The notes under the pieces: model-generated
Database searches by the model: none
Seen by the model: the letters and a program-made list of their open reading frames with translations, nothing else
What the model was told of the DNA's origin: nothing
Program-made: the position numbers and the translations under genes
Shown: positions 23,482-32,194 of the stretch, piece by piece
How the letters are laid out: the number at the start of each line of letters is the position of its first letter
Numbering within the stretch: position 1 is the first letter of the stretch
NCBI GenBank assembly: GCA_035628915.1
Contig: DASPIW010000032.1
Coordinates: 1 to 64,000 of the forward strand
Direction: 5' to 3'
DNA: 64,000 nt
Source: JARBUG01 sp035628915
GTDB taxonomy: Bacteria; Bacillota; Sulfobacillia; Symbiobacteriales; Symbiobacteriaceae

Positions 23482-23830
23482 GAAACCGCCCGCCGGTCCT
23501 TCCGCGCACCCTCCCGGAAATTTTGCGCACAAGGCCCCAAGGCCACCGAACCCTGGGGACGGTGACCGCCATCGCAGTCGCCAACGGAGATATAGAGAGG
23601 CTTTTCTTTGATGTCCCAGTCACAGAGGAAGGCGCTTAAAGAATAGTGACTCTGTCGCCAATTAAGGCCCACCAGCGAAACGAACCAGGACATGAGCTTG
23701 GTATGCTACACCGGCTTTGGGTGCTACCCTTGCTAGACCACTACGCAGAGCAGGCTGGGCTGGGTAAGCAGCCCTCAGTCGAAGGTGAATGGGAACTCCC
23801 CACATTGGGGTCCTAATCTGAGCCGGTGAT
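23482..23830. other. Non-coding stretch with possible structured RNA
   Basis: About 350 bases without a credible gene on either strand. From about 23750 it holds compact hairpins: GGGCTG/CAGCCC (23757-23774) and CCCCA/TGGGG (23799-23811), followed by a segment ending CTGAGCCGG. That segment vaguely recalls group II intron domain I, but no intron protein, domain V or boundaries are seen. Left as an unexplained candidate. Confidence 0.25.
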
Positions 23831-23871
23831 GAGAGCCTGTATCCCTTATGCAACATGGGACACAGGCTCTC
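23831..23871 (-). terminator. Terminator-like hairpin
   Basis: GAGAGCCTGT / ACAGGCTCTC with an inner TCCC/GGGA extension, about 25 bases beyond the stop of the minus-strand gene at 23896. Confidence 0.6.
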
Positions 23872-23895
23872 CCCTATGCCCGTGGGAAATGCCCC

Positions 23896-24483
23896 CTAGC
23901 GTGGCAGGGATCGCCGCCCCAACGCGACCACGCATGCGCTGCCGACCAGAAATCCGGAGAGGAGCAGACCCGGCAGCATGTTGACCGCAACTTCGGCCGC
24001 CATTTGCCAGGTGGTCTGCCGCTGCCCGACCGACAGCACGACTCTGGGGAAGGGCATGCGCGGGGGCATCGTGACAGAAATCGCATAATTCCCGGCTTCT
24101 ACTGTGTCGAAGGTCCACATGGAAACGCCATGTCTGTCCCGGAAAGCGAACCGCTCTTTTGGGGGCACCTCGGTAACCGGGATCTCGGCCCCCGTCGCCG
24201 CGTTCACAATCCGCAGCGCCATCTGGGGTGCAGTCTCATGACGGTAGTAGACGATGCCGTTAAAGACCGTCTCGTATTCGTAGTAAATCATCTGTCGGCC
24301 CGGGGTCGACAGCGTGAACTGGGAGAAGCCGGGCACAAGCATCTGCTCCAATCCCCCGTCCAGGGTGGAAAGCGCCCGGTTCAGGAGAAAAGCGAAGGCC
24401 GCGATGCCAGAAAGGATCAGGAGCCCGGCTGCCGCATACCGCCGGCGGCTCCGGGAAGCAGGTGCAGACACCAATATCACCAT
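23896..24483 (-). CDS. Uncharacterised membrane protein
   Basis: 195 residues. Basic N-terminus (SRSRRR), TM1 ~18-36, an extracytoplasmic beta-rich stretch of ~125 residues (YYEYETVFNGIVYYRHET, FAFRDRHGVSMWTFDTVEAG, YAISVTMPP), and TM2 ~163-187 ending in a short basic tail. This architecture suggests a small sensor or adhesion module held by two helices. I recognise no family. ATG 24483 lacks a strong ribosome site and downstream GTG codons are possible. Divergent from the DUF421 gene. Confidence 0.65.
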   Translation of the reverse strand: MVILVSAPASRSRRRYAAAGLLILSGIAAFAFLLNRALSTLDGGLEQMLVPGFSQFTLSTPGRQMIYYEYETVFNGIVYYRHETAPQMALRIVNAATGAEIPVTEVPPKERFAFRDRHGVSMWTFDTVEAGNYAISVTMPPRMPFPRVVLSVGQRQTTWQMAAEVAVNMLPGLLLSGFLVGSACVVALGRRSLPR

Positions 24484-24615
24484 CCAGGCCGATTATTTGG
24501 CTAATGTCCAGACATTTGACGCGATACACGTTACCGCCGTTCACTCGTCGTCACGGCCTGCAGCCGGCATTTGTGCTGAATTCCTGCGGCAATACTACCG
24601 ACGGGAGGGGAACTT

Positions 24616-25374
24616 ATGCTCTGGCTGCGGGCTCTGGTCGTCTACCCGCTGACGATTGTGCTGCTGCGGTTCCTGGGCCGGGGGCTGAACTTTGGAACCC
24701 GACCCTACGACACGGCCGTGCAGGTGCTGCTCGGCTCTGCGGCGGCCAATCTGGTGGTCTCTCAAGACGTGGAACTATGGCGGGCCTTCACCGCGTTAGG
24801 CACCCTGGCGCTTCTGAACACGGCAGTCTCCTTTCTCAGCCTCTGGAACCCGCTCAAGGGCTTCCTGATCGGCAAGCCGGAACCGCTGGTGGAGAATGGC
24901 CAGATTCTGAAGGCAAACCTGATCAGACACCAGATCAGTGTCGATGAACTGCTGGCCGGTCTCAGGGAGAGGGGATACCATAACCTCGCCGAAGTCGAGT
25001 TCGCCTTGCTTGAAGCCAGCGGAAAGCTGAGCGTGATACCCAGGTCGCAGGCCAGGCCGGTCACCCCGAAAGATCTCAGAATCGACACGGCGTACGAAGG
25101 CTTTACGTCAGTGTTGATCGCTGACGGCAAGGTCGACAATGCGAATCTCGAGAAGCTGGGGCTTGACCGAGCCTGGCTCACGGACCAGCTGGCCGCCCGG
25201 GGCGCCGCCTCGGTGCAGGATGTGCTCTTCGCGTCCCTCGACACGCAGGGCAACTTCTTCATGGTGCGCAACCAGGACGTGCCGTTCCTGCAGGCCATCT
25301 TCAAGGGCATTCAGGTACATACGGCGCCCGGAAACCCGCCTCAAGCCGCCTCCTGGGGGCATGCCCCACACTAG
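24616..25374 (+). CDS. DUF421 (YetF-like) membrane protein
   Basis: 252 residues. Three N-terminal membrane helices (VVYPLTIVLLRFLG, YDTAVQVLLGSAAANLVVSQ, FTALGTLALLNTAVSFLSLW) precede a soluble alpha/beta domain with PLVENGQIL and the conserved SVDELLAGLRERGYHNLAEV, the DUF421 signature. Members sit in the membrane of sporulating Firmicutes and related bacteria; biochemical role unproven. The C-terminal ~90 residues extend beyond the usual domain and include a second LIADGKVDNANLEKLGLDRA repeat of it. Good GGGAGGGG site before ATG; its own terminator follows. Confidence 0.82.
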   Translation: MLWLRALVVYPLTIVLLRFLGRGLNFGTRPYDTAVQVLLGSAAANLVVSQDVELWRAFTALGTLALLNTAVSFLSLWNPLKGFLIGKPEPLVENGQILKANLIRHQISVDELLAGLRERGYHNLAEVEFALLEASGKLSVIPRSQARPVTPKDLRIDTAYEGFTSVLIADGKVDNANLEKLGLDRAWLTDQLAARGAASVQDVLFASLDTQGNFFMVRNQDVPFLQAIFKGIQVHTAPGNPPQAASWGHAPH

Positions 25375-25377
25375 GAA

Positions 25378-25412
25378 AGAGACCCTGCCGCAGCTTGTGC
25401 AGCAGGGTCTTT
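25378..25412 (+). terminator. Rho-independent terminator of DUF421 gene
   Basis: AAAGACCCTGC / GCAGGGTCTTT, 11-bp perfect stem with a 13-nt loop, starting 4 bases after the stop. Confidence 0.8.
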
Positions 25413-25561
25413 CAGTTGGTGGGCGAGTCGATGCACTGGCGAGTGGCACAACCTGGGTTTTTTCTGTCTCAGCATATGGCCAACTCTTCTGGGCGACATT
25501 AACCACAAGCGTTTCAAGGGATGGTGGCTCTTTCTTGGCAACCCAGTCAGGCAGGTACTCT

Positions 25562-28000
25562 ATGACCGTGCTGGCGGCCAGCACGATCGCCCTGACCGTC
25601 TCCTTTGTGACCTGGACGCTCATCTCCCCGCTTGCCTCGACGTTTCAGCAGATGTACGGGCTCACCAACCTGCAGACCAGCCTGGTGATCGCTGCCCCTG
25701 TTCTGCTCGGCTCCCTGGGCCGGATTCCCCTGGGCGCCATGACTGACCGGTACGGCGGTCGGCTGGTTTTTGCGGTCGTGTTGCTCCTCCAGGCGATTCC
25801 GCTCCTGCTGGCAGGTTTCAGCCGGGGCTACATCTCCCTGTTGATCGCCGCGATCCCCCTGGGGGTCGCGGGCGCCGCCTTCGCCGTGGGCATACCGCTG
25901 ATCTCCCGGTGGTTTCCGCCGGAGCAGCATGGGCTGGCGCTGGGCATCTACGGCACGGGCAACATCGGGGCCGCCCTGGCAGCGCTGCTGGCGCCGCAGA
26001 TTGCCGCTGCCTGGTCATGGCCATGGGTCTTTTTCACCTTTGTGCCGGTGGTGCTGGTCATGGGGGCGGTCTTCTACGCAACAGCCAGGGACGCCCCCAG
26101 GGCGCCCGGCAAGGCGCCGGGGGTCGGCCTTGCCTTGCGCCAGCCGCTGGCCTGGCTGCTCAGCTATTGGTACTTCGTCACCTTTGGCGGCTTTGTGGCG
26201 TTCGGCGGCTACCTGCCCAAGCTGTATACCGACCTGTACCAGCTGCCACGCGGGCAGGCGGGCACGCTGGCCTCGCTTTTCGTGCTGACCGCTACGGCCA
26301 TGCGCCCGCTCGGCGGGTGGCTGTCCGACCGCATCGGGGGCAAACGGGCCATCAACCTTTCGCTCCTCGGTATTGCTGCCATGGCTGCACTGCTGACGCT
26401 TCAGCTGCCGCTGAACCCGTTCCGGCTGGTCCTGCTGGTGGCCGGCGTCTGCTTCGGCATTGGCAACGGCGCCGTCTTCAAGCTTGTTCCGCAGTTCTTC
26501 CCGACCATGACCGGCGCCCTCACCGGGCTGGTGGGCGCCATGGGCGGACTGGGCGGATTCTTCCCGCCCCTGGTGATGGGCGCGCTGCGCGACCGGCTGG
26601 GCACCTATACGCCCGCCTTCGCCCTGCTGGCGATTGCCGCGCTGGTCGGCTGGCTGTTGATCGATGCGCTTGAAGAGAAGCCAGCGCCCTGGAACCGCCC
26701 GCGGGAGCAGGAAGCCCTGCTCCGCCTGGAGCGCGCCTTCGCCAGCCGGGCCGCCATGAACGCCTTCATCGTGACCGGCGCGCTCCTGGTACTGGTCTAC
26801 GTTGGCACCGATGCGCTGCACCACTTTGACCCTGCCCTTTACGGTTATGCGGTCGCCACGGCGGTCGCGATCATCGGCATGACCATCCGCCTGACCGCCT
26901 GGCTGATGCGCCCCGCTACTCGCATGCTCTCCCGCCGCGCCGTCGGGCAGCTATTTCGGCGGGTGATGAAGAAGCCGGGCGTGGGCAACCCCGTTCCCGC
27001 CGGCGTGGGCCGCTGGTTTGAGGGGCGCCGCCACCCGGGTGGCTATCTCGCAGCCCAGGACAACCTGCGCACGCCCATGAAGCTCCCCGCCGTCCGGGGC
27101 GCCGACCCGGGCCTGAAACCCGAAGGCGATGTTCACGCGGTTCCCGGCAGGCCCGGCCCGGCGGTGGCGGGGTCCACCCTGATCAACAACATCCTCCTGA
27201 ACCGCTTCATCTTCCGCCGGGGCTGGTGGCGCGGCTTGCAGCACTTCCTGCTCATGTGGGGAATCCTGGGCTCGTTCGCCATCACCATTCCCCTCACGTT
27301 CGGCTGGCTGCACTTCGAGGCCGTGGGGGAGACCCACTACACGGTCGTGGCCTTCGGCATCTCGCTCTTCACCATGCCGGTGCACGGGCTGCTGGCGGGC
27401 CTGATTTACCACGGGCTCTCCACCTTTGCCGTCTTCACGCTGATCGGCGTCGTGATGATGATTCTGCGCCGGCTCCTGGACAAGGACGCCCGGGTAGACC
27501 AACGGGTGGAGTACGACCTGTTCCCGCTCTATCTGGTGCTGGCGGTTACCGTGACGGGGCTGTTCCTGACCGTCAGCCACGCATGGCTTGGCGGGTGGAA
27601 CTATCCGACCATCTCCATCATCCACCAGATTACCGTGGTGATTCTGCTGCTCTACCTGCCATTCGGCAAGCTGTTCCACATTCCCATGCGGTCGCTGGCA
27701 GTTGCCGCCGACGTGTATCACGAGGTGGGCGCCCATGAGGGGCTGGCCGCGTGCGCCCGCTGTCAGAAAGCCTTTGCCACCCGGCAGCAACTGCGCGACG
27801 TGATCGCCGTGCTCAGGGAGTCCGGCATGTCCCTCATGGCGCCGGATGGCAAGACATACCTGGCCGAATACTGCCCCGAGTGCCGACGGGTGCTGCGCGG
27901 GCTGGTCTACAGCCGGCGGCCCCTGCGGGCGGAAGAGGCAGGGGCCTCGCTCCCGCTGATGCATGAGAATCCGGGAGGAGGGCCTGCGCTGCATGTTTGA
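25562..28000 (+). CDS. NarK-type nitrate/nitrite MFS transporter fused to NarI-like cytochrome b
   Basis: 812 residues. Residues ~1-400 are an MFS permease of the nitrate/nitrite group (LGSLGRIPLGAMTDRYGGR, GIGNGAVFKLVPQFFP). A cytosolic linker leads to ~550-720, a second membrane domain like nitrate reductase gamma or HdrE: RGLQHFLLMWGIL, LIYHGLSTFAV, TVSHAWLGG and IIHQITVV...FGKLFHIP supply several intramembrane His for heme. The tail (~730-775) has two CxxC pairs (CARC, CPEC), like a zinc ribbon or Fe-S site. Nitrate import and quinol oxidation are thus in one chain. ATG 25562 follows AGGCAGGT. Its last 8 bases overlap the next gene. Confidence 0.85.
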   Translation: MTVLAASTIALTVSFVTWTLISPLASTFQQMYGLTNLQTSLVIAAPVLLGSLGRIPLGAMTDRYGGRLVFAVVLLLQAIPLLLAGFSRGYISLLIAAIPLGVAGAAFAVGIPLISRWFPPEQHGLALGIYGTGNIGAALAALLAPQIAAAWSWPWVFFTFVPVVLVMGAVFYATARDAPRAPGKAPGVGLALRQPLAWLLSYWYFVTFGGFVAFGGYLPKLYTDLYQLPRGQAGTLASLFVLTATAMRPLGGWLSDRIGGKRAINLSLLGIAAMAALLTLQLPLNPFRLVLLVAGVCFGIGNGAVFKLVPQFFPTMTGALTGLVGAMGGLGGFFPPLVMGALRDRLGTYTPAFALLAIAALVGWLLIDALEEKPAPWNRPREQEALLRLERAFASRAAMNAFIVTGALLVLVYVGTDALHHFDPALYGYAVATAVAIIGMTIRLTAWLMRPATRMLSRRAVGQLFRRVMKKPGVGNPVPAGVGRWFEGRRHPGGYLAAQDNLRTPMKLPAVRGADPGLKPEGDVHAVPGRPGPAVAGSTLINNILLNRFIFRRGWWRGLQHFLLMWGILGSFAITIPLTFGWLHFEAVGETHYTVVAFGISLFTMPVHGLLAGLIYHGLSTFAVFTLIGVVMMILRRLLDKDARVDQRVEYDLFPLYLVLAVTVTGLFLTVSHAWLGGWNYPTISIIHQITVVILLLYLPFGKLFHIPMRSLAVAADVYHEVGAHEGLAACARCQKAFATRQQLRDVIAVLRESGMSLMAPDGKTYLAEYCPECRRVLRGLVYSRRPLRAEEAGASLPLMHENPGGGPALHV

Positions 28001-30230
28001 TCCCCATGTTGACCCGCAGTCCGGCGCATGGCCGGCCACCCACGGCCCCCTCCATCCGCTGCTGCGGCCCGGCGAGCGGTATACGGCCACACACTGCTGC
28101 TTCTGCGGCATGCAGTGCGGTATGCTGCTGCGGGTAAGCGATGAGTCGGGCAAAGTGGTGGGGGTGGAACCCCGCTACGACTGGCCTGTAAACGAGGGCC
28201 GGCTCTGCCCCAAGGGTGTGCTGGCCTACACGCAGCTGGACAACCCGGAAAGGCTGCTCCGCCCCCTGGTGCGCCGGGGCGGGCGCCTGGTCCAGGCCGG
28301 CTGGGAGGATGCGCTCGATGCCGTCGTCCGGGGCATCCGGTCGGTCCAGGAGAAGCACGGCAAGGACGCGTTCGCCGTCTATAGCGGCTCCTCCATGACC
28401 AACGAGAAGTGCTACCTGGCCGGCAAGTTTGCCCGCATCGCCATTGGCACCCGCCATATCGACTACAACGGCCGGCTCTGCATGTCATCGGCCGGCGCCG
28501 CCTACAACAAGGCGTTCGGCATTGACCGGCCAGGATGCTCCTGGACCGACATTCTGGAGACGGACGTGCTGCTGGTCTGCGGCTCCAACACCCCCGAGTG
28601 CCACCCTACCGGAATCACCTACCTGTGGAAGGCGCTGGACCGGGGCGCCCGTTTGATCGTCGTCGACCCGCGGGAGACTCACATCGCCAGGGCATCGCAC
28701 CTGCACCTCAAGCTGCGCCCCGGCACCGATGCCGCCCTCTACATGTCCATGCTCCATGTGCTGATCGAAGAGAATCTGATCGACAAGGAGTATATCGAGG
28801 GGCACGTAAACGGCTTTGCCGAGACCGCTGCCGCCGTTCGGGAGATGCCGCCAGGCAAAGCAGCCGAAATCACGGGCCTGACCGACAGTGAGATTGTGCA
28901 GGCAGCCCGGTGGTACGGCAAGGCCGCCAAGGCGATGATTCTGCACGCCCGCGGCGTCGAACACCACGCCCACGGCACCGACAATGTGCTGTGCCTCATC
29001 AACCTCGCACTGGCTACCAGCAAGGTCGGCAAGCCAGGCTCGGGCTGCATGACGCTGACCGGGCAGGGGAATGGCCAGGGCGGCCGGGAGCATGGTCAGA
29101 AGGCCGACCAGCTGCCGGGCTACCGGAAAATCTACGACCCGGCGGCCCGGGCCCACGTGGCCGGCGTCTGGGGCGTTCCGGAGGAGTGGCTCCCCGGGGC
29201 GGGCTACTCCGCCGTGGAAATTTATGAGGCCATGGACCGGGGAGAGATCCGGGGCCTGTACCTCATGTGCTCCAATCCCATGGTCAGCCTGCCGTCCATC
29301 AACCGGGTGGAGAACTCGCTCAAGCGGCTGGAGTTCTTCGCCTGTGCTGACTTCTTCCTGAGTGAGACGGCCCGGTACGCCGACGTGGTGCTGCCCGTGG
29401 CCATGTGGGCCGAGGACGAAGGGACCACGACGAATACCGAGGGGCGCGTCATCAAGCACAACAAGGCGGCTGAGCCCCCGCCCGACATTCCGACGGACTG
29501 GCAGCTCATGTGCGAAATCGCCCGGCGCCTGGGCCGGGGCGACTACTTCAACTACACCGAGCCCCGGCAGATCTTTGATGAACTGCGCCGGGCGAGCCAG
29601 GGCGGCATTGCCGACTACTATGGCATCACCTACGAGAAAATCGCTGCGCAGAAAGGTGTTTTCTGGCCCTGCCCCAGCCTCGACCATCCCGGCACGCCGC
29701 TCCTCTTTCAGGACGGGCAATTCTACACGGCAGACCGCCGGGCGATCATGCATCCCGTGACCTACATTCCGCCGGTGGAGGAGCCGGATGCGGAGTACCC
29801 GCTCCGCTACACCACGGGCCGGGTGGTTTACCACTACCTGAGCGGGAACCAGACCCGGCGCATTCCGATGCTGCGCGACCTGGCGCCGGACCCCTACTGC
29901 GAAATCCACCCGGTCACCGCGCGCCAGTATGGCATCAAGCCGGGCGACTGGGTCCGGGCGGAAAGCCGGCGCGGCAAAGTCGTGCTGCAGGCCCAGGTGA
30001 CCGAGGTGACCCGGCCCGATACGGTCTTCATTCCCTACCACTGGGGCGATGACGTGGCTGCCAACCTCCTGACCGTGCAGGCGCTGGACCCGCACTCAAA
30101 AATGCCCGAGCTGAAAGCTGCAGCGGTGCGAATCGCCAAAACCGAGGCGCCACATGCTTCCGAGCAGCGGGTCGTTCCCTATGACGGCAAAGAAGGGGGT
30201 GCGGGACTTGCCACAGGTGATGTGTCTTGA
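27993..30230 (+). CDS. Molybdopterin nitrate reductase, NasA/NarB type
   Basis: 745 residues from ATG 27993 (MFDPHVD), placed after GGGAGGAGGG and overlapping the previous stop. N-terminal [4Fe-4S] ligands Cys35, Cys38, Cys42 and Cys72 (CCFCGMQC...LCPKG); probable Mo ligand Cys163 in NGRLCMSSAGAAYNKAFG, the pattern of cytoplasmic nitrate reductases. GQGNGQGGREHGQ and a C-terminal molybdopterin-dinucleotide domain (YHYLSGNQTRR) complete the fold. No Tat signal, so it is probably cytoplasmic. It catalyses nitrate to nitrite; whether the operon respires or assimilates is unclear. Partners: fused cytochrome b, ferredoxin, Rieske. Confidence 0.88.
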   Translation: MFDPHVDPQSGAWPATHGPLHPLLRPGERYTATHCCFCGMQCGMLLRVSDESGKVVGVEPRYDWPVNEGRLCPKGVLAYTQLDNPERLLRPLVRRGGRLVQAGWEDALDAVVRGIRSVQEKHGKDAFAVYSGSSMTNEKCYLAGKFARIAIGTRHIDYNGRLCMSSAGAAYNKAFGIDRPGCSWTDILETDVLLVCGSNTPECHPTGITYLWKALDRGARLIVVDPRETHIARASHLHLKLRPGTDAALYMSMLHVLIEENLIDKEYIEGHVNGFAETAAAVREMPPGKAAEITGLTDSEIVQAARWYGKAAKAMILHARGVEHHAHGTDNVLCLINLALATSKVGKPGSGCMTLTGQGNGQGGREHGQKADQLPGYRKIYDPAARAHVAGVWGVPEEWLPGAGYSAVEIYEAMDRGEIRGLYLMCSNPMVSLPSINRVENSLKRLEFFACADFFLSETARYADVVLPVAMWAEDEGTTTNTEGRVIKHNKAAEPPPDIPTDWQLMCEIARRLGRGDYFNYTEPRQIFDELRRASQGGIADYYGITYEKIAAQKGVFWPCPSLDHPGTPLLFQDGQFYTADRRAIMHPVTYIPPVEEPDAEYPLRYTTGRVVYHYLSGNQTRRIPMLRDLAPDPYCEIHPVTARQYGIKPGDWVRAESRRGKVVLQAQVTEVTRPDTVFIPYHWGDDVAANLLTVQALDPHSKMPELKAAAVRIAKTEAPHASEQRVVPYDGKEGGAGLATGDVS

Positions 30231-30885
30231 CTACGCCCGCTGCATCGGCTGCCATGCCTGCGAGGCGGCCTGCCGGGAGTGCGGCGACCACGGCCAGATC
30301 GGCCGGGCCTACGTGGACCTGATCCGGGCGGATGAGTCGCTGCAGACCAACCCGACCCTCTGCATGCACTGCAAGGACCCCGCCTGTGCCCGGTCGTGCC
30401 CGACCCAGGCCATTACCGTGGCCCCCGACGGGACGGTGCTCTCCGCCCAGAAGGAGCGGTGCATTGCCTGCGCCAACTGCACCTACGCCTGTCCGTTCGG
30501 CATTCCCATGATCGACACCAACGCAAAAATGATGGTGAAGTGCGACAACTGCTACGAGCGGACCATCCGGAGCCTGCCGCCCATGTGCGCCTCGGTCTGC
30601 CCCACCCAGGCGATCCGGTTCGTGGAGATCGGCGAAGATGCACCGTACCTGGGCGGCCGCCGGCTGGAGAACCGGTTCCTCTTCGGCGAGACCGTGGTGG
30701 AGACGAACACCTACATCGCCCTCGGCGCCGACACCGGATACTTCCGGGGCTCGCACGGCGAGCTGTATGAGGCACCGAACACCGGGCTGCCGCCCGCAGC
30801 CGGGCTTGGCTACCCCGAGGTTTCAGGCTCTCTGGGCTTCCGGCCGTGGAAGCCGGAGAGCGAAAGTAGCAAGGAGGCTGGATGA
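30208..30885 (+). CDS. Four-cluster ferredoxin subunit (NrfC/DmsB-like)
   Basis: 225 residues from TTG 30208 (LPQVMCLDYARC), with GGGGG 8 nt upstream; ATG 30181 or ATG 30220 are alternatives. Sixteen cysteines in four groups: CIGCHACEAAC, CMHCKDPACARSC, CIACANCTYAC and CDNC...CASVC, enough for four [4Fe-4S] clusters that form a wire between a membrane quinol oxidase and a molybdoenzyme. The C-terminal part (~165-225) binds no clusters. It overlaps the catalytic gene by 23 bases. Electron-transfer subunit of the same nitrate reductase complex by context. Confidence 0.88.
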   Translation: MPQVMCLDYARCIGCHACEAACRECGDHGQIGRAYVDLIRADESLQTNPTLCMHCKDPACARSCPTQAITVAPDGTVLSAQKERCIACANCTYACPFGIPMIDTNAKMMVKCDNCYERTIRSLPPMCASVCPTQAIRFVEIGEDAPYLGGRRLENRFLFGETVVETNTYIALGADTGYFRGSHGELYEAPNTGLPPAAGLGYPEVSGSLGFRPWKPESESSKEAG

Positions 30886-30888
30886 GCG

Positions 30889-31416
30889 ATGCTCCGACAG
30901 GTCTACCGGCGAATGGTTACGGTCATCCATCGGGACGAGGAGCACCGTCTCAATCGCCGCGCCTTTATCCACATATTGTTCCTGGCTTCGGCGGCCATGG
31001 GGCTGGCTTCGGTGCCCCTGGCCACCCTCGCCCGGTGGAGCCAGCGGTCCGGGCCGAAAAAGGCACCCGAGCGGACCGGTACGCCCATCGCCAAGGTAGC
31101 CGACCTGCCGCGCGGCGAATCGCTCAACTTCAACTGGCCCACCGAGAAAGACCCGGCGATGCTGCTGCACCTGCCGGAGGGCGGCTTTGTGGCGTACGAC
31201 CGACGCTGCACCCACTTGCTCTGTCCCGTCCTTTGGGATAAGCAGATGGATCATCTGGTCTGCCCCTGCCACGACGGGCACTTCAACGCCCGGACGGGCG
31301 ACGTGCTCTTCGGGCCGCCCCGGCGCCCGCTGCCCCGTATTGAGCTGGCGGTCAGCAACGGCGTCATCTATGCCCTGGGGGGCAACCCACGGGGGGTGAA
31401 GACCGATGGCGCCTGA
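30889..31416 (+). CDS. Rieske [2Fe-2S] protein
   Basis: 175 residues. A twin-arginine-like lead (LNRRAFIHILFLASAAMGLA, ~21-40) acts as export signal or anchor. Cluster motifs: CTHLLC (Cys107, His109, disulfide Cys112) and CPCHDGHF (Cys125, His128, disulfide Cys127). Such proteins take electrons from quinol in bc complexes; here there is no cytochrome b6/c1, but a NarI-like cytochrome in the same operon. A Rieske subunit beside a Nas-type nitrate reductase is uncommon. ATG 30889 is used although AAGGAGG is 12 nt away; ATG 30913 is possible. Confidence 0.87.
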   Translation: MLRQVYRRMVTVIHRDEEHRLNRRAFIHILFLASAAMGLASVPLATLARWSQRSGPKKAPERTGTPIAKVADLPRGESLNFNWPTEKDPAMLLHLPEGGFVAYDRRCTHLLCPVLWDKQMDHLVCPCHDGHFNARTGDVLFGPPRRPLPRIELAVSNGVIYALGGNPRGVKTDGA

Positions 31417-31624
31417 AGCAGGCCATCCGAAAGCCGCGCCTGAGATCTGGCCGGTCATCGCTATGGGAGCGATTCTGGCCGCACAGGTCGGGCTGCTGCA
31501 GGTGGCAGTCAACCGGCTCGCCTGGGGCATGTATGCGCAAGTGCTCGCGCCTGCTGCCGCCACGCTGGGTCTGAGCCTCGCATCCTGGTTCCTCTACCGG
31601 CATCTGGACCGGGAGCGGCTGTAG
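31406..31624 (+). CDS. Small membrane subunit of nitrate operon
   Basis: 72 residues with two hydrophobic segments (WPVIAMGAILAAQVGLLQVA and YAQVLAPAAATLGLSLASW) and a basic end (RHLDRERL). The ATG overlaps the Rieske gene by 11 bases, so it is co-translated. Probably a small structural subunit that helps anchor the complex. No family recognised. Confidence 0.7.
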   Translation: MAPEAGHPKAAPEIWPVIAMGAILAAQVGLLQVAVNRLAWGMYAQVLAPAAATLGLSLASWFLYRHLDRERL

Positions 31625-32194
31625 CCAGTACCTGTAAGAAGCGCAAGGAAGGGTGACTTTGCTTCCGGCAAGTCGAACGCATCGACCAGACTGCTCGACG
31701 GCGGACTGCGCTACCTGAAGCACATGTAGTTCAAACTCATGTATGTCGGCTCTTCTACGAAGTCGGGCTCTCACCGCGCAGAATTCGCACACGTTACAGA
31801 TGATCCTTGCGCATTGTGATTGGAGATGCAGCATTGTGCGCGCATGTGTTCACATTGTTCACATGGCAACACTGAAGACGCTGGGGTGTCAACACATGTG
31901 GAAATCTTGGTGGGAGCCGGTTTCCTCCAAGAGTACCGAATTACTGCGCCATAGCTTGGTTGCTCATGAGTGTGCAAGTCTGTTTGCAGTCGTGTTTGGT
32001 TATGCACAGAATGGGGTATGGCGAGCGGAATTGCACATAACTGCGAAATCCAGGCGAAAATGATCATCGGTCCGCTCAGAGTGACAGAAAAAAAGCACGA
32101 CCCCGGGGTCTCCGATCAGTGGCTTGACAGAAGTAAGCACTTCGATCATGCTGGAGTCGATATTTGGAGAGTTTGTGCCTGGTGAGGTGTCAAA
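31625..32194. other. Intergenic region with operator-like repeats
   Basis: 570 bases, lower in GC than its flanks. Near 31650-31727 a short plus frame (GDFASGKSNASTRLLDGGLR, then YLKHM and stop) looks like the end of a broken gene I cannot identify. At 31811-31818 and 31831-31838 the octamer GCATTGTG repeats 20 bp apart. TGTTCACAT repeats in tandem at 31847-31864, inside CATGTG...CACATG. TTGACA occurs at 32124 and a GAAGT/ACTTC palindrome right after it (32130-32143). Confidence 0.45.

Noticed and set aside
23750..23840. Group II intron
   Set aside because: Only a vague likeness to domain I; no reverse transcriptase, domain V or exon junction.
25413..25561. FNR box upstream of the nitrate operon
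   Set aside because: No TTGAT-N4-ATCAA or close variant found, unlike at 34138.
28485..30095. 536-codon minus-strand open frame
   Set aside because: Shadow of the nitrate reductase gene; no recognisable domain.
30882..31241. Alternative frame starting at ATG 30882 with the best-spaced ribosome site
   Set aside because: It encodes no known fold, while the overlapping frame from 30889 has complete Rieske motifs.
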